From Roseococcus thiosulfatophilus (lineage in GTDB: Bacteria; Pseudomonadota; Alphaproteobacteria; Acetobacterales; Acetobacteraceae), in the NCBI RefSeq assembly GCF_017311575.1, contig NZ_JAFFQY010000055.1, forward strand, positions 62,001-126,000: DNA of 64,000 nucleotides. Direction: 5' to 3'. Each line of letters begins with the position of its first letter. The first letter of the stretch is position 1. Shown here piece after piece: positions 8,870 through 17,543 of the stretch. A program made the translations under genes and the position numbers. Below the pieces are notes generated by a model, which was given only the letters and a program-made list of their open reading frames with translations, did no database searches and had not been told where the DNA came from.

Positions 8870-10503
8870 CAGAGGAGCCCTTCCGCGCGGTCGGCTTCCA
8901 CGGCGGCGGGGTCGCGCCGCGCTGGATCACCCCAGCCGCCACCACCGGCCGAGCGCACCTCGATCACCTCGCCGGGCTGGATCACGACGCCGACCTCCTT
9001 GGTGCGGAGCACGCGCTCCGTGCCGTCCGCATGGCGCAAGGCATAGCGGTGCGGCGCGCTGTCCTGCCCGCCATGGAGGCCGGCGCTGCCGTGGCGCGCG
9101 CCATCGCCCGCGGTGTTGGCGCGCGCGGCGCCGGCGCTTTCCACCGCCAGTTCCAGGATGGCACCCAGCCCGCCGCGATGCTGCCCCTGGCCGGCCGAGC
9201 CGGGCAGGAATTCATGGCGCCGGAAATGAAGGGGAAAGCGCGCCTCGGCCATTTCCACGCTGCCGAATTTCAGCCCGCCCGCGCTGTGCCATTCGCCGGC
9301 GGTGGACCAGCCATCGCCCTTCGCATGCCCACCGCCGCCCGGCCGCGCGTGGAACAGATGCCAGACGAAGCGCCGTCCGGGGCGGCGCGCATCCTCGCCC
9401 GTGATGGCGATGCGGAAGCGCCGCCCCCAGCCGCCCATCACGCGCTCCGGGCATCCATGCTGCATGGCGCGCATGATGGCTTCCACGATCTCGTTGGAGC
9501 AGTGGCTGGTGCAGAGCGTCACCGCCGCCCCCTCCCGCGCCCAGACCACGCTGCCCTCGCGCGCCACCACGCGCAGCGCGCGGAAGGCGCCTTCATTCTT
9601 CGCCACCTCAGGGTCGAGCAGATAGGCGAAGGCCATGCAGCAGGCGCTGACCATGTTGGGATAGGACGAGTTCACGAAGCCCCGCACTTGGTCGTCGCTG
9701 GCGCTGAGGTCCACGGTCAGCGTGCCGCCCCGCTTGGTGCAGGTGGCGCGGATGGCGATGTTCTCGGCGCCATGGCCGTCATCGTCGAGGAAGGCCTCGC
9801 CCGTCCATGTCCCGTCCGGCCAGGCTTCCACGATGCGCGCGGCATGGGCGTGCGCCAGGTCCAGGATGGCGTCCACCGCGCCCATCAGCGCCGTCGCCCC
9901 ATGCTGTTCCAGCAGCGCCGAAAGCCGCAGCGCGCCCAACTTGGCCGCGCCCAGCATGGCCGCGAGGTCGCCGCGGAAGTCGCGGTTGATGCGGGTGTTC
10001 AGCGCCAGCATGTCCACGAGGTCCGGCCGCATCTCGCCGCCCTCACCCAGCAACATGGGCGGGATGCGGAGGCCTTCCTGCCAGATTTCGGTCGCACCCG
10101 GGTTGTAGCCGCCATGGGTGGCGCCGCCGATGTCACTGTGATGGGCGCGGACCACGGCGAGGAAGCGCAATGACCCCTCTCCAAATATGGGAAGGACAAT
10201 CGTGAGGTCCGGCAGATGGCTGCCCCCATGCCAGGGGTCGTTCAGCAGATAGACATCGCCCGGCTTCATCGCCTCGCCGAAGCGGTCCAGCACCGCCCGC
10301 GCCGCGAAAGGCATGGCGCCCACATGCACCGGGATATGGTCCGCCTGGGCCACCAGCCGGCATTGTCCGTCCGTCACCGCGATGGAGAAGTCGCGCGAGG
10401 AGTTCAGGATCTGGCTGTAGGCCGTGCGGAGCAGCGCCTCGCCCATCTCCTCCACGATCGCGGTGAAGCGGGCGTTCAACACGGCGAGCGTCACGGGGTC
10501 CAT
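8869..10503 (-). CDS. hyuB: Hydantoinase/oxoprolinase B-type subunit (HyuB)
   Basis: This is the B subunit partner of HyuA, 544 residues. Family landmarks are the N-terminus MDPVTLAVLNARFTAIVEEM, LLRTAYSQILNSSRDFS, the YLLNDPWHGGSHLPDLTIV segment, VRAHHSDIGG, and the Gly-rich C-terminus RSAGGGGWGDP. Together HyuA and HyuB would hydrolyse a cyclic amide in the cytosol with ATP. The gene order hyuB-hyuA with a one-base stop/start overlap indicates one transcript. A 71-base divergent gap separates it from the SMP-30 gene. The common annotation is N-methylhydantoinase B or 5-oxoprolinase. Confidence 0.93.
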   Translation of the reverse strand: MDPVTLAVLNARFTAIVEEMGEALLRTAYSQILNSSRDFSIAVTDGQCRLVAQADHIPVHVGAMPFAARAVLDRFGEAMKPGDVYLLNDPWHGGSHLPDLTIVLPIFGEGSLRFLAVVRAHHSDIGGATHGGYNPGATEIWQEGLRIPPMLLGEGGEMRPDLVDMLALNTRINRDFRGDLAAMLGAAKLGALRLSALLEQHGATALMGAVDAILDLAHAHAARIVEAWPDGTWTGEAFLDDDGHGAENIAIRATCTKRGGTLTVDLSASDDQVRGFVNSSYPNMVSACCMAFAYLLDPEVAKNEGAFRALRVVAREGSVVWAREGAAVTLCTSHCSNEIVEAIMRAMQHGCPERVMGGWGRRFRIAITGEDARRPGRRFVWHLFHARPGGGGHAKGDGWSTAGEWHSAGGLKFGSVEMAEARFPLHFRRHEFLPGSAGQGQHRGGLGAILELAVESAGAARANTAGDGARHGSAGLHGGQDSAPHRYALRHADGTERVLRTKEVGVVIQPGEVIEVRSAGGGGWGDPARRDPAAVEADRAEGLL

Positions 10504-10574
10504 GCGGCTTCCTTCACTTGGCGCAAGCGCCAGCGTGGCGCATCCTCACGCCCACAAAAAGAGGGAGATGCGCC

Positions 10575-11492
10575 ATGGAATTGACCACGCTGGCCGAAGG
10601 CCTGCGCTTTCCGGAAGGCCCGGTGGCCCTGCCCGACGGCTCCATCGCGCTGGTCGAGATCGCGCGCGGCACCGTCACCCGCGTGGCGGCCGATGGCACC
10701 ACCAGCGTCATCGCCACCCCGGGCGGTGGGCCGAACGGGCTGGCCGCGGGGCCGGATGGCACGCTGATCCTGTGCAACAATGGCGGCTTCACCTGGCATG
10801 ACGCGCCGGGCCAGCTTCGCCCCACCGGCCAGGCGGCCGACTACACCACGGGCCGCATCGAGGTGGTGGAGATGGCGACCGGCGCGGTCCGCATCCTCTA
10901 TGACCGCTGCGGTGACATTCCGCTGAAGGGGCCGAACGACCTGCAACTGGACGGCAAGGGCGGGTTCTGGTTCAGCGACCTCGGCAAGTCCCGCGCGCGC
11001 GACCGTGACCATGGCGGCGTCTACTGGGCCGCACTGGATGGCTCGCGCATCGTGGAGGCCGCGCACCCGGTGCCGGGCGGGGCCAACGGCATCGGCATCA
11101 GCCCGGATGGCGAAAAGCTCTATGTGGCCGAGACCGAGACGGGCCGCCTCTGGGCCTTCGACATCCTGGGGCCGGGGCGCCTGCGCAAGTCACCCTGGCC
11201 CAGCCCGCATGGCGGCAACATGCTGTGCCAGTTCCCGGGCTTTCGGCGCCTGGACAGCCTAGCCATCACCGCCGAGGGCAATATCGTGGTGGCGACGCTC
11301 GTCTCCGGTGAGATCACCACCGTCTCGCCGGCCGGCGAGATCCTGGACGTGGTGAAGATGCCCGAGCCCATGCCCACCAATATCTGCTTCGGCGGGCCGG
11401 GGCTGGACGTCGCCTACATCACGCTCTCCACCACGGGCAAGCTGGTCAGCATGCCCTGGCGGGAGAAGGGGCTGCGCCTGCCCTACTGCTGA
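10575..11492 (+). CDS. SMP-30/gluconolactonase family protein
   Basis: This is a six-bladed beta-propeller hydrolase of the SMP-30/gluconolaconase/LRE-like family. Such enzymes open sugar acid or other lactones with a divalent metal. Metal-ligand motifs are visible: the Glu in GLRFPEGPVAL (near residue 14), the Asn in GPNGLAAGPDG, the Asn in KGPNDLQLD, and NGIGISPDGEKLYV, with the next ligand expected nearby. The 305-residue length is normal. The ATG at 10575 is chosen because GAGGGAG lies 8 bases upstream. The last 10 bases overlap the convergent grpE end. The gene is divergent from hyuBA, so a linked lactone/lactam catabolic role is possible but unproven. Confidence 0.88.
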   Translation: MELTTLAEGLRFPEGPVALPDGSIALVEIARGTVTRVAADGTTSVIATPGGGPNGLAAGPDGTLILCNNGGFTWHDAPGQLRPTGQAADYTTGRIEVVEMATGAVRILYDRCGDIPLKGPNDLQLDGKGGFWFSDLGKSRARDRDHGGVYWAALDGSRIVEAAHPVPGGANGIGISPDGEKLYVAETETGRLWAFDILGPGRLRKSPWPSPHGGNMLCQFPGFRRLDSLAITAEGNIVVATLVSGEITTVSPAGEILDVVKMPEPMPTNICFGGPGLDVAYITLSTTGKLVSMPWREKGLRLPYC

Positions 11493-12070
11493 GGCTCCGC
11501 CGCGGCCGGCTGGCCCGCCACCACCACCATGGCGGGCTTCAGCAGGCGGCCGTTCAGCGTCCAGGCCGAGGACCAGGCCTGCAGGATGGTGCCGGGCTCG
11601 ACCCCTTCCGGCGCCGGCGCCTCGCTCATCGCCTGGTGCAAGTCGGGGTTGAACTTCTCGCCCTGGGCGGGCTTGCGGGCCACGCCATTGGCTTCCATGC
11701 GCTGCAGCAGGAAGCGCTCCACGCCCTCGAAGCCGCCGCGCAGCTTGGTGATGATGTCAGGCTCGTCCTCGGACGCGGCCGGCAGGGCATCGAGGCCGCG
11801 GCGGAGATTCTCGGCGGCCTCCACCACATCGGCCGCGAATTTCTGCACGGCGAAGTTGCGCGCCTTCTCCACATCGTCGCGGGCGCGGTTGCGGACGTTC
11901 TGGATCTCGGCCTCGGCGCGCAGCCAGCGGTCCTTCATCTCGGCCAGCGCCGCTTCCAGGGCCGCGATCCGCTCCTCCGGCGTGGGCTCGGGGGCGGGCG
12001 GCGCCTCGGTGGCGGCCACGGTCTCGTCTTCGGGGGCGGTGTCGGGCTTGGCGTTGGGTTCGGTGGTCAT
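11483..12070 (-). CDS. grpE: Nucleotide exchange factor GrpE
   Basis: GrpE releases ADP from DnaK. The 195-residue protein has an acidic, Pro/Ala-rich N-terminal arm, then the long coiled-coil helix (EERIAALEAALAEMKDRWLR and the following AEAEIQNVRNRARDDVEKAR). The C-terminal beta domain contains GVERFLLQRMEANGVARK, FNPDLHQAMSEAP and GTILQAWSSAWTLNGRLLKPA, the family signature. The start at 12070 (MTTEPN) gives normal length. It lies 31 bases after hrcA in the usual alphaproteobacterial hrcA-grpE pair. Confidence 0.97.
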   Translation of the reverse strand: MTTEPNAKPDTAPEDETVAATEAPPAPEPTPEERIAALEAALAEMKDRWLRAEAEIQNVRNRARDDVEKARNFAVQKFAADVVEAAENLRRGLDALPAASEDEPDIITKLRGGFEGVERFLLQRMEANGVARKPAQGEKFNPDLHQAMSEAPAPEGVEPGTILQAWSSAWTLNGRLLKPAMVVVAGQPAAAEPQQ

Positions 12071-12101
12071 GCGCGTGACGTAATGGGCAGGGCCCGGCCG
12101 A

Positions 12102-13172
12102 TCAACCCAAGAGCCGGCCAATCACCCGCGCGGTGTAGTCCACCACCGGGATCACGCGGCCATAGTTGATGCGCGAGGGGCCGATCACGCCGATGGCGCC
12201 CACGATCTTCTCCTGCCCGTTGCGGAAGGGCGCCACCACCACGGAAAGCCCCGCGCTGTTGAACAGCCCGCTCTCCGCGCCGATGAAGATCTGCACGCCC
12301 TCGCCCCGCTGGGCCAGTTCCAGCAGGCGCAGCGTGGTCTCCTGCGCCTCCAGCCGCTCGAACAGCGCCTGGATTTCCTGCACGCGGGCCAGCGTCTCGA
12401 GGTTCTCCAGCAGCTTCGCCTGCCCGCGCAAGATCAGCGCGGCATTGCCCCCGCCCGCCCAGGTGGCGAGGCCGGCCGCGATCACCTGCTGGGTCAGCGC
12501 GTCCAGCGCGGTGCGGTTGGCGGCGATCTCGCCCTCCACCTTCTCCCGCGTCTCCTCCAGCGTGCGGCCGGCGAGCTGCGCGTTGAGGTAGTTGCCGGCC
12601 TCGATCAGGGCGGAGGGCGGCAGGCCGGGCGGCACCTCGATGACGCGGTTCTCCACGCGCCCATCGCCCTGCACCAGCACCACCAGCGCGCGGCCGGGCC
12701 CGAGGGGGACGAATTCAATATGGCGCAGCGGCGCCTCGCCCTTGGGCGCGACCACGAGGCCCGCCGCACCCGCGAGGCCGGACAGCATCTGCCCCGCCTC
12801 GGCCAGCGTCTCCTGCAGGGAACGGCCATGGGCGGCGCAGCGGGCGGCGATGGCCTCGCGCTCCTCCTCGCTCAGATCGCCGAATTCCAGCAGCCCGTCC
12901 ACGAAGAGGCGCAGGCCCCGCTCGGTGGGCAGGCGGCCGGCGGAGGTATGGGGGGCGTAAAGCAGCCCCGCCTCCTCCAGGTCCGCCATCACGTTGCGGA
13001 TGGAGGCGGGCGAGAGGTTCAGCGGCAGGCGGCGCGAGAGGGTGCGGCTGCCGACCGGCTCACCCGTCGCGACATACACCTCGACCAGCTCGCGCAGCAC
13101 CGCCGTGGCCCGGTGATCGAGGCCGGAGGCGGCGGCAAGGGGCAGGAGGCCCGGCTTGAAGGGCGTGTGCAT
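12102..13172 (-). CDS. hrcA: Heat-inducible transcription repressor HrcA
   Basis: HrcA is the CIRCE-binding repressor of class I heat-shock operons. The protein has 356 residues from ATG 13172; a GTG one codon earlier is an alternative start. The N-terminal winged helix contains VYVATGEPVGSRTLSRRLPL and SPASIRNVMADLEEAGLL, followed by PHTSAGRLPTERGLRLFVD, all typical of HrcA. The C-terminal domain ends IGPSRINYGRVIPVVDYTARVIGRLLG. I found no CIRCE inverted repeat (TTAGCACTC-N9-GAGTGCTAA) near its own start or before dnaJ. Its target in this window is therefore not visible. Confidence 0.96.
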   Translation of the reverse strand: MHTPFKPGLLPLAAASGLDHRATAVLRELVEVYVATGEPVGSRTLSRRLPLNLSPASIRNVMADLEEAGLLYAPHTSAGRLPTERGLRLFVDGLLEFGDLSEEEREAIAARCAAHGRSLQETLAEAGQMLSGLAGAAGLVVAPKGEAPLRHIEFVPLGPGRALVVLVQGDGRVENRVIEVPPGLPPSALIEAGNYLNAQLAGRTLEETREKVEGEIAANRTALDALTQQVIAAGLATWAGGGNAALILRGQAKLLENLETLARVQEIQALFERLEAQETTLRLLELAQRGEGVQIFIGAESGLFNSAGLSVVVAPFRNGQEKIVGAIGVIGPSRINYGRVIPVVDYTARVIGRLLG

Positions 13173-13208
13173 CACAATGAGGTAAGGTGGGTCCTGCCGG
13201 GGGGCGGG

Positions 13209-13508
13209 TCAAGCTGGATCGGCAGTGGGCTCCAGCGCGTAGAGGCGGTCCATGGCCTGGGCGAAGCGGGCGCGGATGTCGTCCGCCTCGTGCCGCGGCA
13301 ACCAGGCGGCCCAGCCCTCCATCTGGATTTCAATCACGGTCGCGCGGGTATAGCTCCAGGGCAGGCGTTCGGCGCGCTCGGCCTGTTCCAGCAACGGGTA
13401 GAGGTCGCGCCGGATCAGCGCCAGTTCGGCCTCTGGCCGTGCCGTGGCCGCAACGGCCTCTTCCCGCGGCAGGGAGGCGAAAAGGTCTGGCTGGGCATCG
13501 TGACGCAT
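13209..13508 (-). CDS. Small hypothetical protein beside the restriction-modification-type gene
   Basis: The protein has 99 residues and no family I recognise. The N-terminus MRHDAQPDLFASLP resembles the short QPDLF-type tail seen in several DNA-metabolism accessory proteins, but that is weak. The rest is helical and amphipathic with many Arg, Glu and Trp residues (PWSYTRATVIEIQMEGWAAWLPRHEADDIRARFAQAM). Its start is 72 bases from the divergent methylase gene, and it ends 36 bases before hrcA on the same strand. It could travel with the methylase or belong to the hrcA transcript. It could also be a chance frame, though codon bias favours coding. Confidence 0.55.
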   Translation of the reverse strand: MRHDAQPDLFASLPREEAVAATARPEAELALIRRDLYPLLEQAERAERLPWSYTRATVIEIQMEGWAAWLPRHEADDIRARFAQAMDRLYALEPTADPA

Positions 13509-13580
13509 GGGCGGAACCTAGCCTGCCCCTCCGAGTCCACCAAGCTTGCGGCGCGGCCGCCGCCGTTCTCAACTGCAAGC

Positions 13581-14495
13581 ATGATCAGGCATTGGCGTGA
13601 ACAGAGACTCCCCGAAATCTCAGCGCAACTGGCCCGACGGCCGGGGCATGAGGCCGTGCGCGTCGCCACCGTCGCCCTGGTGACGGAGGGGCTCGGGCGG
13701 GAATTCGGCGCCATGACCCATGAATTCCGCATGCCGCTCATCGGCGGCCGGGCCGATGCCCTTTTCGGCGCCACCGTCTTCGAGTTCAAGTCCGACCTGC
13801 GGCGCGAAATGCCGGATGTGAAGGCCAAGCTACCCGGCTATCTGGCCGAGCATGAACGCCTGACGGGCCGCCGCCCTGCCCTCGGCATCACGACAGATGG
13901 CGCGCTGTGGCTGGCCCATGAACTGCGCGACGGCGAGATGGTCGAGGTGGGTCGCCACGCGCTGAACCCCGAGCGCGCGGAAACCCTGCTGCGCTGGCTC
14001 GAACCCGCCGTCTCCGAACGTGAGGACCTGGCACCCGAGCCCCAGGTCATCGCGGCCGAGCTTGGCCGCGACAGCCTCACCTTCCGCCGCGCCTTCAACA
14101 CGCTGCAAGCCCTGTGGCGCGACATGCGGGAGGACCCCGAGGCCAAGCTCAAGCGCGACCTCTGGGACAGCCTGCTGCGCGAGGTGTATGGCGCCGATGT
14201 GGGCGAGGACCGGCTGTTCCTCCAGCACAGCTATCTCACCATCGTGGCCAAGACCATCGCGGCCAGGGTGCTGGACGCGGCCGACGAGGACCCCGCGCGA
14301 ATCCTGTCCGGGGCGGCGCTGGAAGAACAGGGCGTGAGGGGCGCCGTCGAGGGCGATTTCTTCGACTGGGTGCTGCACCACCCGGATGGCCCGGATCTGG
14401 TGCGCCGCCTTGCCCGCCAGGCCTCTCGCTTCCTGCTGCGCGACGTGAAGCAGGATGTGCTGAAGGGCCCTCTACGAAAGCCTGATGGACCCTGA
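13581..14495 (+). CDS. N-terminal fragment: PD-(D/E)XK nuclease-like domain of the split methylase
   Basis: This is the 304-residue upstream frame of the frameshifted gene. It begins MIRHWREQRLPEISAQLARR and contains Asp59 and the Glu-x-Lys at 68-70, expected for a DNA-cleaving PD-(D/E)XK domain. A helical linker with YLTIVAKTIAARVLDAA follows. The genuine sequence ends at LKG; the last residues (PLRKPDGP) are out-of-frame read-through after the extra C near 14469. Its stop lies just inside the downstream frame, so translational coupling of two separate subunits is an alternative to a dead gene. Confidence 0.8.
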   Translation: MIRHWREQRLPEISAQLARRPGHEAVRVATVALVTEGLGREFGAMTHEFRMPLIGGRADALFGATVFEFKSDLRREMPDVKAKLPGYLAEHERLTGRRPALGITTDGALWLAHELRDGEMVEVGRHALNPERAETLLRWLEPAVSEREDLAPEPQVIAAELGRDSLTFRRAFNTLQALWRDMREDPEAKLKRDLWDSLLREVYGADVGEDRLFLQHSYLTIVAKTIAARVLDAADEDPARILSGAALEEQGVRGAVEGDFFDWVLHHPDGPDLVRRLARQASRFLLRDVKQDVLKGPLRKPDGP

Positions 14496-16569
14496 GCAGC
14501 GCAAGGATCTGGGCGAATATTACACGCCCGACTGGCTGGCGGCGAAGGTCACGGCGCGGGCCATGGACGCGCCTCTCACCCAGCGCGTGCTGGACCCCGC
14601 CTGCGGCTCGGGCACCTTCCTGTTCCATGCCATCCGCCGGCTGCGCGCGGCGGGCGAGGCGGCGGGCTGGCCCAGGGAACGGCGCCTCGCCGCCTGCATG
14701 GCCCAGGTGCGTGGGCTGGATGTGCACCCCGTGGCCGTCATCATCGCCCGCGTCACTTGGCTGCTGGCCCTGGGCGAGGACATCCGTGACCGCGCGACCG
14801 ACCTGACCGTGCCCGTCTTCCTGGGCGATGCGCTGCAATGGAACATCGCCACCACGGCCACCATGCGCGAGGTGGTGGTGGAGGTGCCCGACGAACCGCC
14901 CCTGCGCGTGCCCGCCGGCTTCGCCGAGGACCAGGCACGGCTGGAAGGCGGCGTCCAGGCCATCAAGGAGGGGCTGGAGCGCAACACCACCCCCGACAAC
15001 CTGCGCCGCCAACTGCGCAACCTGCCGGGCGCCGAACCCGCGGATGTGGAGGCCATGGCCGCCACCTATGCGCGCATCCTGGCGCTGCACGCGGCGGGGC
15101 GCGATGGTATCTGGCCCTTCGTGCTGCGAAACTTGGTGCGGCCGCTCTGGCTGTCCCGGCCCGACCAGCAAGCGGATGTGCTGCTGGGCAACCCGCCCTG
15201 GGTGGCCTTCCGCCACCTCTCGGCCCCGTTGCAGCGGCGCATGAAAGAGGCCAGCCAGCGCATGAACCTCTGGGTGGGCGGGGTGCTGGCCACCCAGCAG
15301 GATCTCTGCGCCCTGTTCACCGCCCGCGCGGCGCAGCGCTACCTCCGGCCCGGCGGGCGCATCGCCTTCGTGCTGCCCTATGCCGCGCTGAATCGCGCCA
15401 CCTATCGCGGCCTGCGCGCGGGCGACTGCCGGGACGTGCAGCTGCGCTGGGAGGAGGCCTGGAGCCTCGACGAGACGGTGCAGCCGCTGTTCCCGGTGCC
15501 GGCCTCGGTGTTCCTCGGACGGCGCGCCACGGCGGGGCCGCTGCCGGCGCAGGTCACGCGCTTTTCGGGCCACCTGCCGCGCCGCGACGCGGACGAGGCG
15601 GCGGCCGATGCGGCGCTGCGCGTGGGGCCGGAATCCTGGCCGCCCATGCCCAGCCTGGCCGGCGCCAGCCCCTATCGGGCGCGCTTCAAGAATGGCGCCA
15701 CCATCTTCCCCCGCCGCTTCTTCTTCGTGGAGCGGGTGGCGGCCGGGCGGCTGGGCAGCAACCGCGCCGCCCCCATGGTGCAGGGGCGGGAGGGGAAGCA
15801 GGACAAGAGGCCCTGGAAGGATCTGGCCCCGCCGCGCGGCCGGGTGGAGGCGGCCTTCCTGCACCCCGTGGTGCTGGGCGAGACCCTGGCTCCCTTCCGC
15901 CTGCTGCCCAGCGCGGAGGAGACGCTGGCCGTGCTGCCCGTGCTGCCCGATGGCACGGTGATGGACGCGGCGCGGGCGGCGCGGGAGGGGTTCGGGCTGC
16001 TGTCGGACTGGCTGCGGCAGGTGGAGCGGGATTGGGCGGCGCATGCCAGCCGGGGGGAGGATGGCAAGGCGAAGATGGCCCTGGTGGATCGGCTGGACTT
16101 CCAGAAGAACCTGTCGCGGCAGTTCCCGGCCCAGCCCTTGCGGGTCGCCTACGCCGCTTCAGGCACACTCTTCGCCGCGGCTATCCTGTCGGACGGAAGT
16201 TCGATCGTGGAGCACGCCTGCTATTCGGCCATGGCGCGCACGCTGGCTGAGGCGCACTACCTGATGGCGCTGCTCAACAGCGACCGACTGCGCCGGCAGA
16301 TCGCACCACTCCAGCCCAAGGGCCAGGGCGGCGCCCGCCACTTCGACAACCTGATGTGGGAACTCCCCATCCCCGAATTCGACGCCCGCGGCCCCGCCCA
16401 CCAGGCCTTGGCCGGCCTGGCCGCCGAGGCCGAGGCGCTGGCAAAGTCCGTCCCCCTGCGGGAGGGCGCCTATTTCACCGAGCACCGCCGCGCCATCCGC
16501 GCCGCCCTCGAACAGGCCGGCCTGACCGCCAGGCTGGACGCCGCCGTGGCCGCCCTGCCAGGGCTGTAG
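14485..16569 (+). CDS. C-terminal fragment: N6-adenine methyltransferase and specificity region
   Basis: The 694-residue downstream frame starts at an ATG (MDPEQRKDLGEYYTPDWLAA) that is internal to the intact homologue. Motif I is DPACGSGTFL at residues 37-46 and motif IV is NPPW near 236, the marks of a gamma-class amino-methyltransferase. The region after about residue 400 has alternating hydrophobic and polar segments (ENLMWELPIPEFD-like end), as in the target-recognition part of Eco57I/PglX-like enzymes. It could be made alone by reinitiation and act as a solitary methylase. The host-protection or orphan role is unknown. Confidence 0.82.
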   Translation: MDPEQRKDLGEYYTPDWLAAKVTARAMDAPLTQRVLDPACGSGTFLFHAIRRLRAAGEAAGWPRERRLAACMAQVRGLDVHPVAVIIARVTWLLALGEDIRDRATDLTVPVFLGDALQWNIATTATMREVVVEVPDEPPLRVPAGFAEDQARLEGGVQAIKEGLERNTTPDNLRRQLRNLPGAEPADVEAMAATYARILALHAAGRDGIWPFVLRNLVRPLWLSRPDQQADVLLGNPPWVAFRHLSAPLQRRMKEASQRMNLWVGGVLATQQDLCALFTARAAQRYLRPGGRIAFVLPYAALNRATYRGLRAGDCRDVQLRWEEAWSLDETVQPLFPVPASVFLGRRATAGPLPAQVTRFSGHLPRRDADEAAADAALRVGPESWPPMPSLAGASPYRARFKNGATIFPRRFFFVERVAAGRLGSNRAAPMVQGREGKQDKRPWKDLAPPRGRVEAAFLHPVVLGETLAPFRLLPSAEETLAVLPVLPDGTVMDAARAAREGFGLLSDWLRQVERDWAAHASRGEDGKAKMALVDRLDFQKNLSRQFPAQPLRVAYAASGTLFAAAILSDGSSIVEHACYSAMARTLAEAHYLMALLNSDRLRRQIAPLQPKGQGGARHFDNLMWELPIPEFDARGPAHQALAGLAAEAEALAKSVPLREGAYFTEHRRAIRAALEQAGLTARLDAAVAALPGL

Positions 16570-17013
16570 CCGCGCGCCATCGCGCCGATGGACAGACGCC
16601 CCGGCCGCACGGCATCCTCCCGCCGTGGCCGGGACCGCGTAGACGCTCGCGCGGCTGGTGGGCCGGGGCACGCCTCCGGTCATTGCTGGAAGGGGATTTG
16701 CGCCCCCCCTCGGCCATGCTTGCCCCTTACGCCCGCCGCGCGGCAGGCTGCGCGCGGCGCGCCGCGAACCGGCGATATTCTCCCGACCGGAGGACCGCCG
16801 GGGCCGATGGCCCCGTCGGGACCAGATTGCGGGGTTCCCGGGAGGCCCCGCCGGCGCGCCACCGCCGGCCGCGTCCCACCCTGGACACCGGAATTCCGCG
16901 GCGCCATGTGACCCAGGCGTGACCGGGAAGGCGTTGCCCGGCCTGGTGGCCCGCCCCCGGCAACGGGACCAGCAGCGGGATCCAGGAAAGGGGCGTGGCG
17001 CTCCCCCGCGCCC
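16570..17013. other. 444-bp gap between the methylase and SRPBCC genes
   Basis: I see no convincing gene on either strand; open frames here have shadow-like Arg/Pro/Gly-rich translations. The region holds GC-rich hairpins such as 16799-16805 paired with 16809-16815 (loop gat). It may be the right edge of the accessory insertion between hrcA and rph. Unlike the other convergent gaps in the window it has no recognisable family A or B repeat. Confidence 0.5.
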
Positions 17014-17475
17014 CTACCCCGCCAGCCCCACGTAGCGCCCCAGCAGCAGCGGCCAGCCCTGGGGGGAGGCCATGCCCTCCCGCACCGCCTCCCACCCCGC
17101 GCCATGGCGGGCCATGCCGGAATGGGTCAGCACCACGCGGGTGCGGGCACCCTGGGCCTCGAAGACCACCTCCACCTCCGAGGCGCGATCGGGGTCGGGC
17201 TGGGGGGCGCGGTCGGGCGCGATCTGCCAAGTGAAGCACACGCGGCGCGGCGGCTCCCAGAGGATGATCCGCCCCCAGTCACAGCGGAAGCCGTGCGGCC
17301 CGATCTCGCGGCAGGCGCCGCCCAGCACAGGCTCCATGCCGATCTCGACGCAGGCGGCCCCGCCCCAGGTGTATTCCCGCGGCCACCAGCGGTCGAAGCC
17401 GTCGGTGAAGAGGCGGAAGGCCGCCATGGGTGGCAGGCCGATCCAGGCCTCATGCGTGGTGCTGTCTTCGCTCAT
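17014..17475 (-). CDS. SRPBCC (AHSA1-like) domain protein
   Basis: This 153-residue single-domain protein has the START-like helix-grip fold. AHSA1 features are the early [19 protein letters not shown], the strand [21 protein letters not shown], and [23 protein letters not shown], ending in a long C-terminal helix region. Such proteins bind hydrophobic ligands or act as Hsp90 activator-like or polyketide-type cyclase folds, and the exact role is unknown. It begins 68 bases from the divergent rph. The family and the length agree well. Confidence 0.85.
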   Translation of the reverse strand: MSEDSTTHEAWIGLPPMAAFRLFTDGFDRWWPREYTWGGAACVEIGMEPVLGGACREIGPHGFRCDWGRIILWEPPRRVCFTWQIAPDRAPQPDPDRASEVEVVFEAQGARTRVVLTHSGMARHGAGWEAVREGMASPQGWPLLLGRYVGLAG

Positions 17476-17543
17476 CTACGGAACCCCTGGCCTTCGGCGC
17501 GCGCCCGCGTATGGTGCGCCCGCTTCGCCTTTGCCAAGGAATA

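Larger units (their letters stand above)
13581..16569 (+). pseudogene. Type IIG-like restriction-modification / N6-adenine DNA methylase gene with a frameshift
   Basis: Two adjacent frames together read as one enzyme of about 995 residues. The first, 13581-14495, has a PD-(D/E)XK-like nuclease motif: Asp59 in GRADALFG and Glu68-Phe-Lys70 in VFEFKSDL. The second is open from before 14485. It carries LGEYYTPDWLAAKV, the SAM-binding motif DPACGSGTFL and the adenine methylase motif NPPW, then a C-terminal target-recognition-like region. Removing one C from the run at 14468-14470 joins them as VLKGLYESLMDPEQRKDLG, so a single extra base breaks the gene. It may be inactivated, phase-variable or a sequencing error. 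It sits between hrcA and rph, which are usually adjacent, and is therefore accessory. Confidence 0.85.

Noticed and set aside
6899-9046. 715-codon plus-strand frame opposite hyuA
   Set aside because: HyuA motifs are clear on the minus strand and the opposite frame is Arg/His-rich without domains.
13173-13208. CIRCE operator upstream of hrcA or dnaJ
   Set aside because: No TTAGCACTC-N9-GAGTGCTAA-like inverted repeat is present in these short gaps.
14460-14495. Programmed ribosomal frameshifting in the methylase gene
   Set aside because: The C run is short and there is no clear slippery heptamer with a downstream pseudoknot; mutation or sequencing error is simpler.
16588-17035. Small genes in the gap after the methylase
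   Set aside because: Candidate translations are Arg/Pro/Gly-rich with no start signal and no family resemblance.
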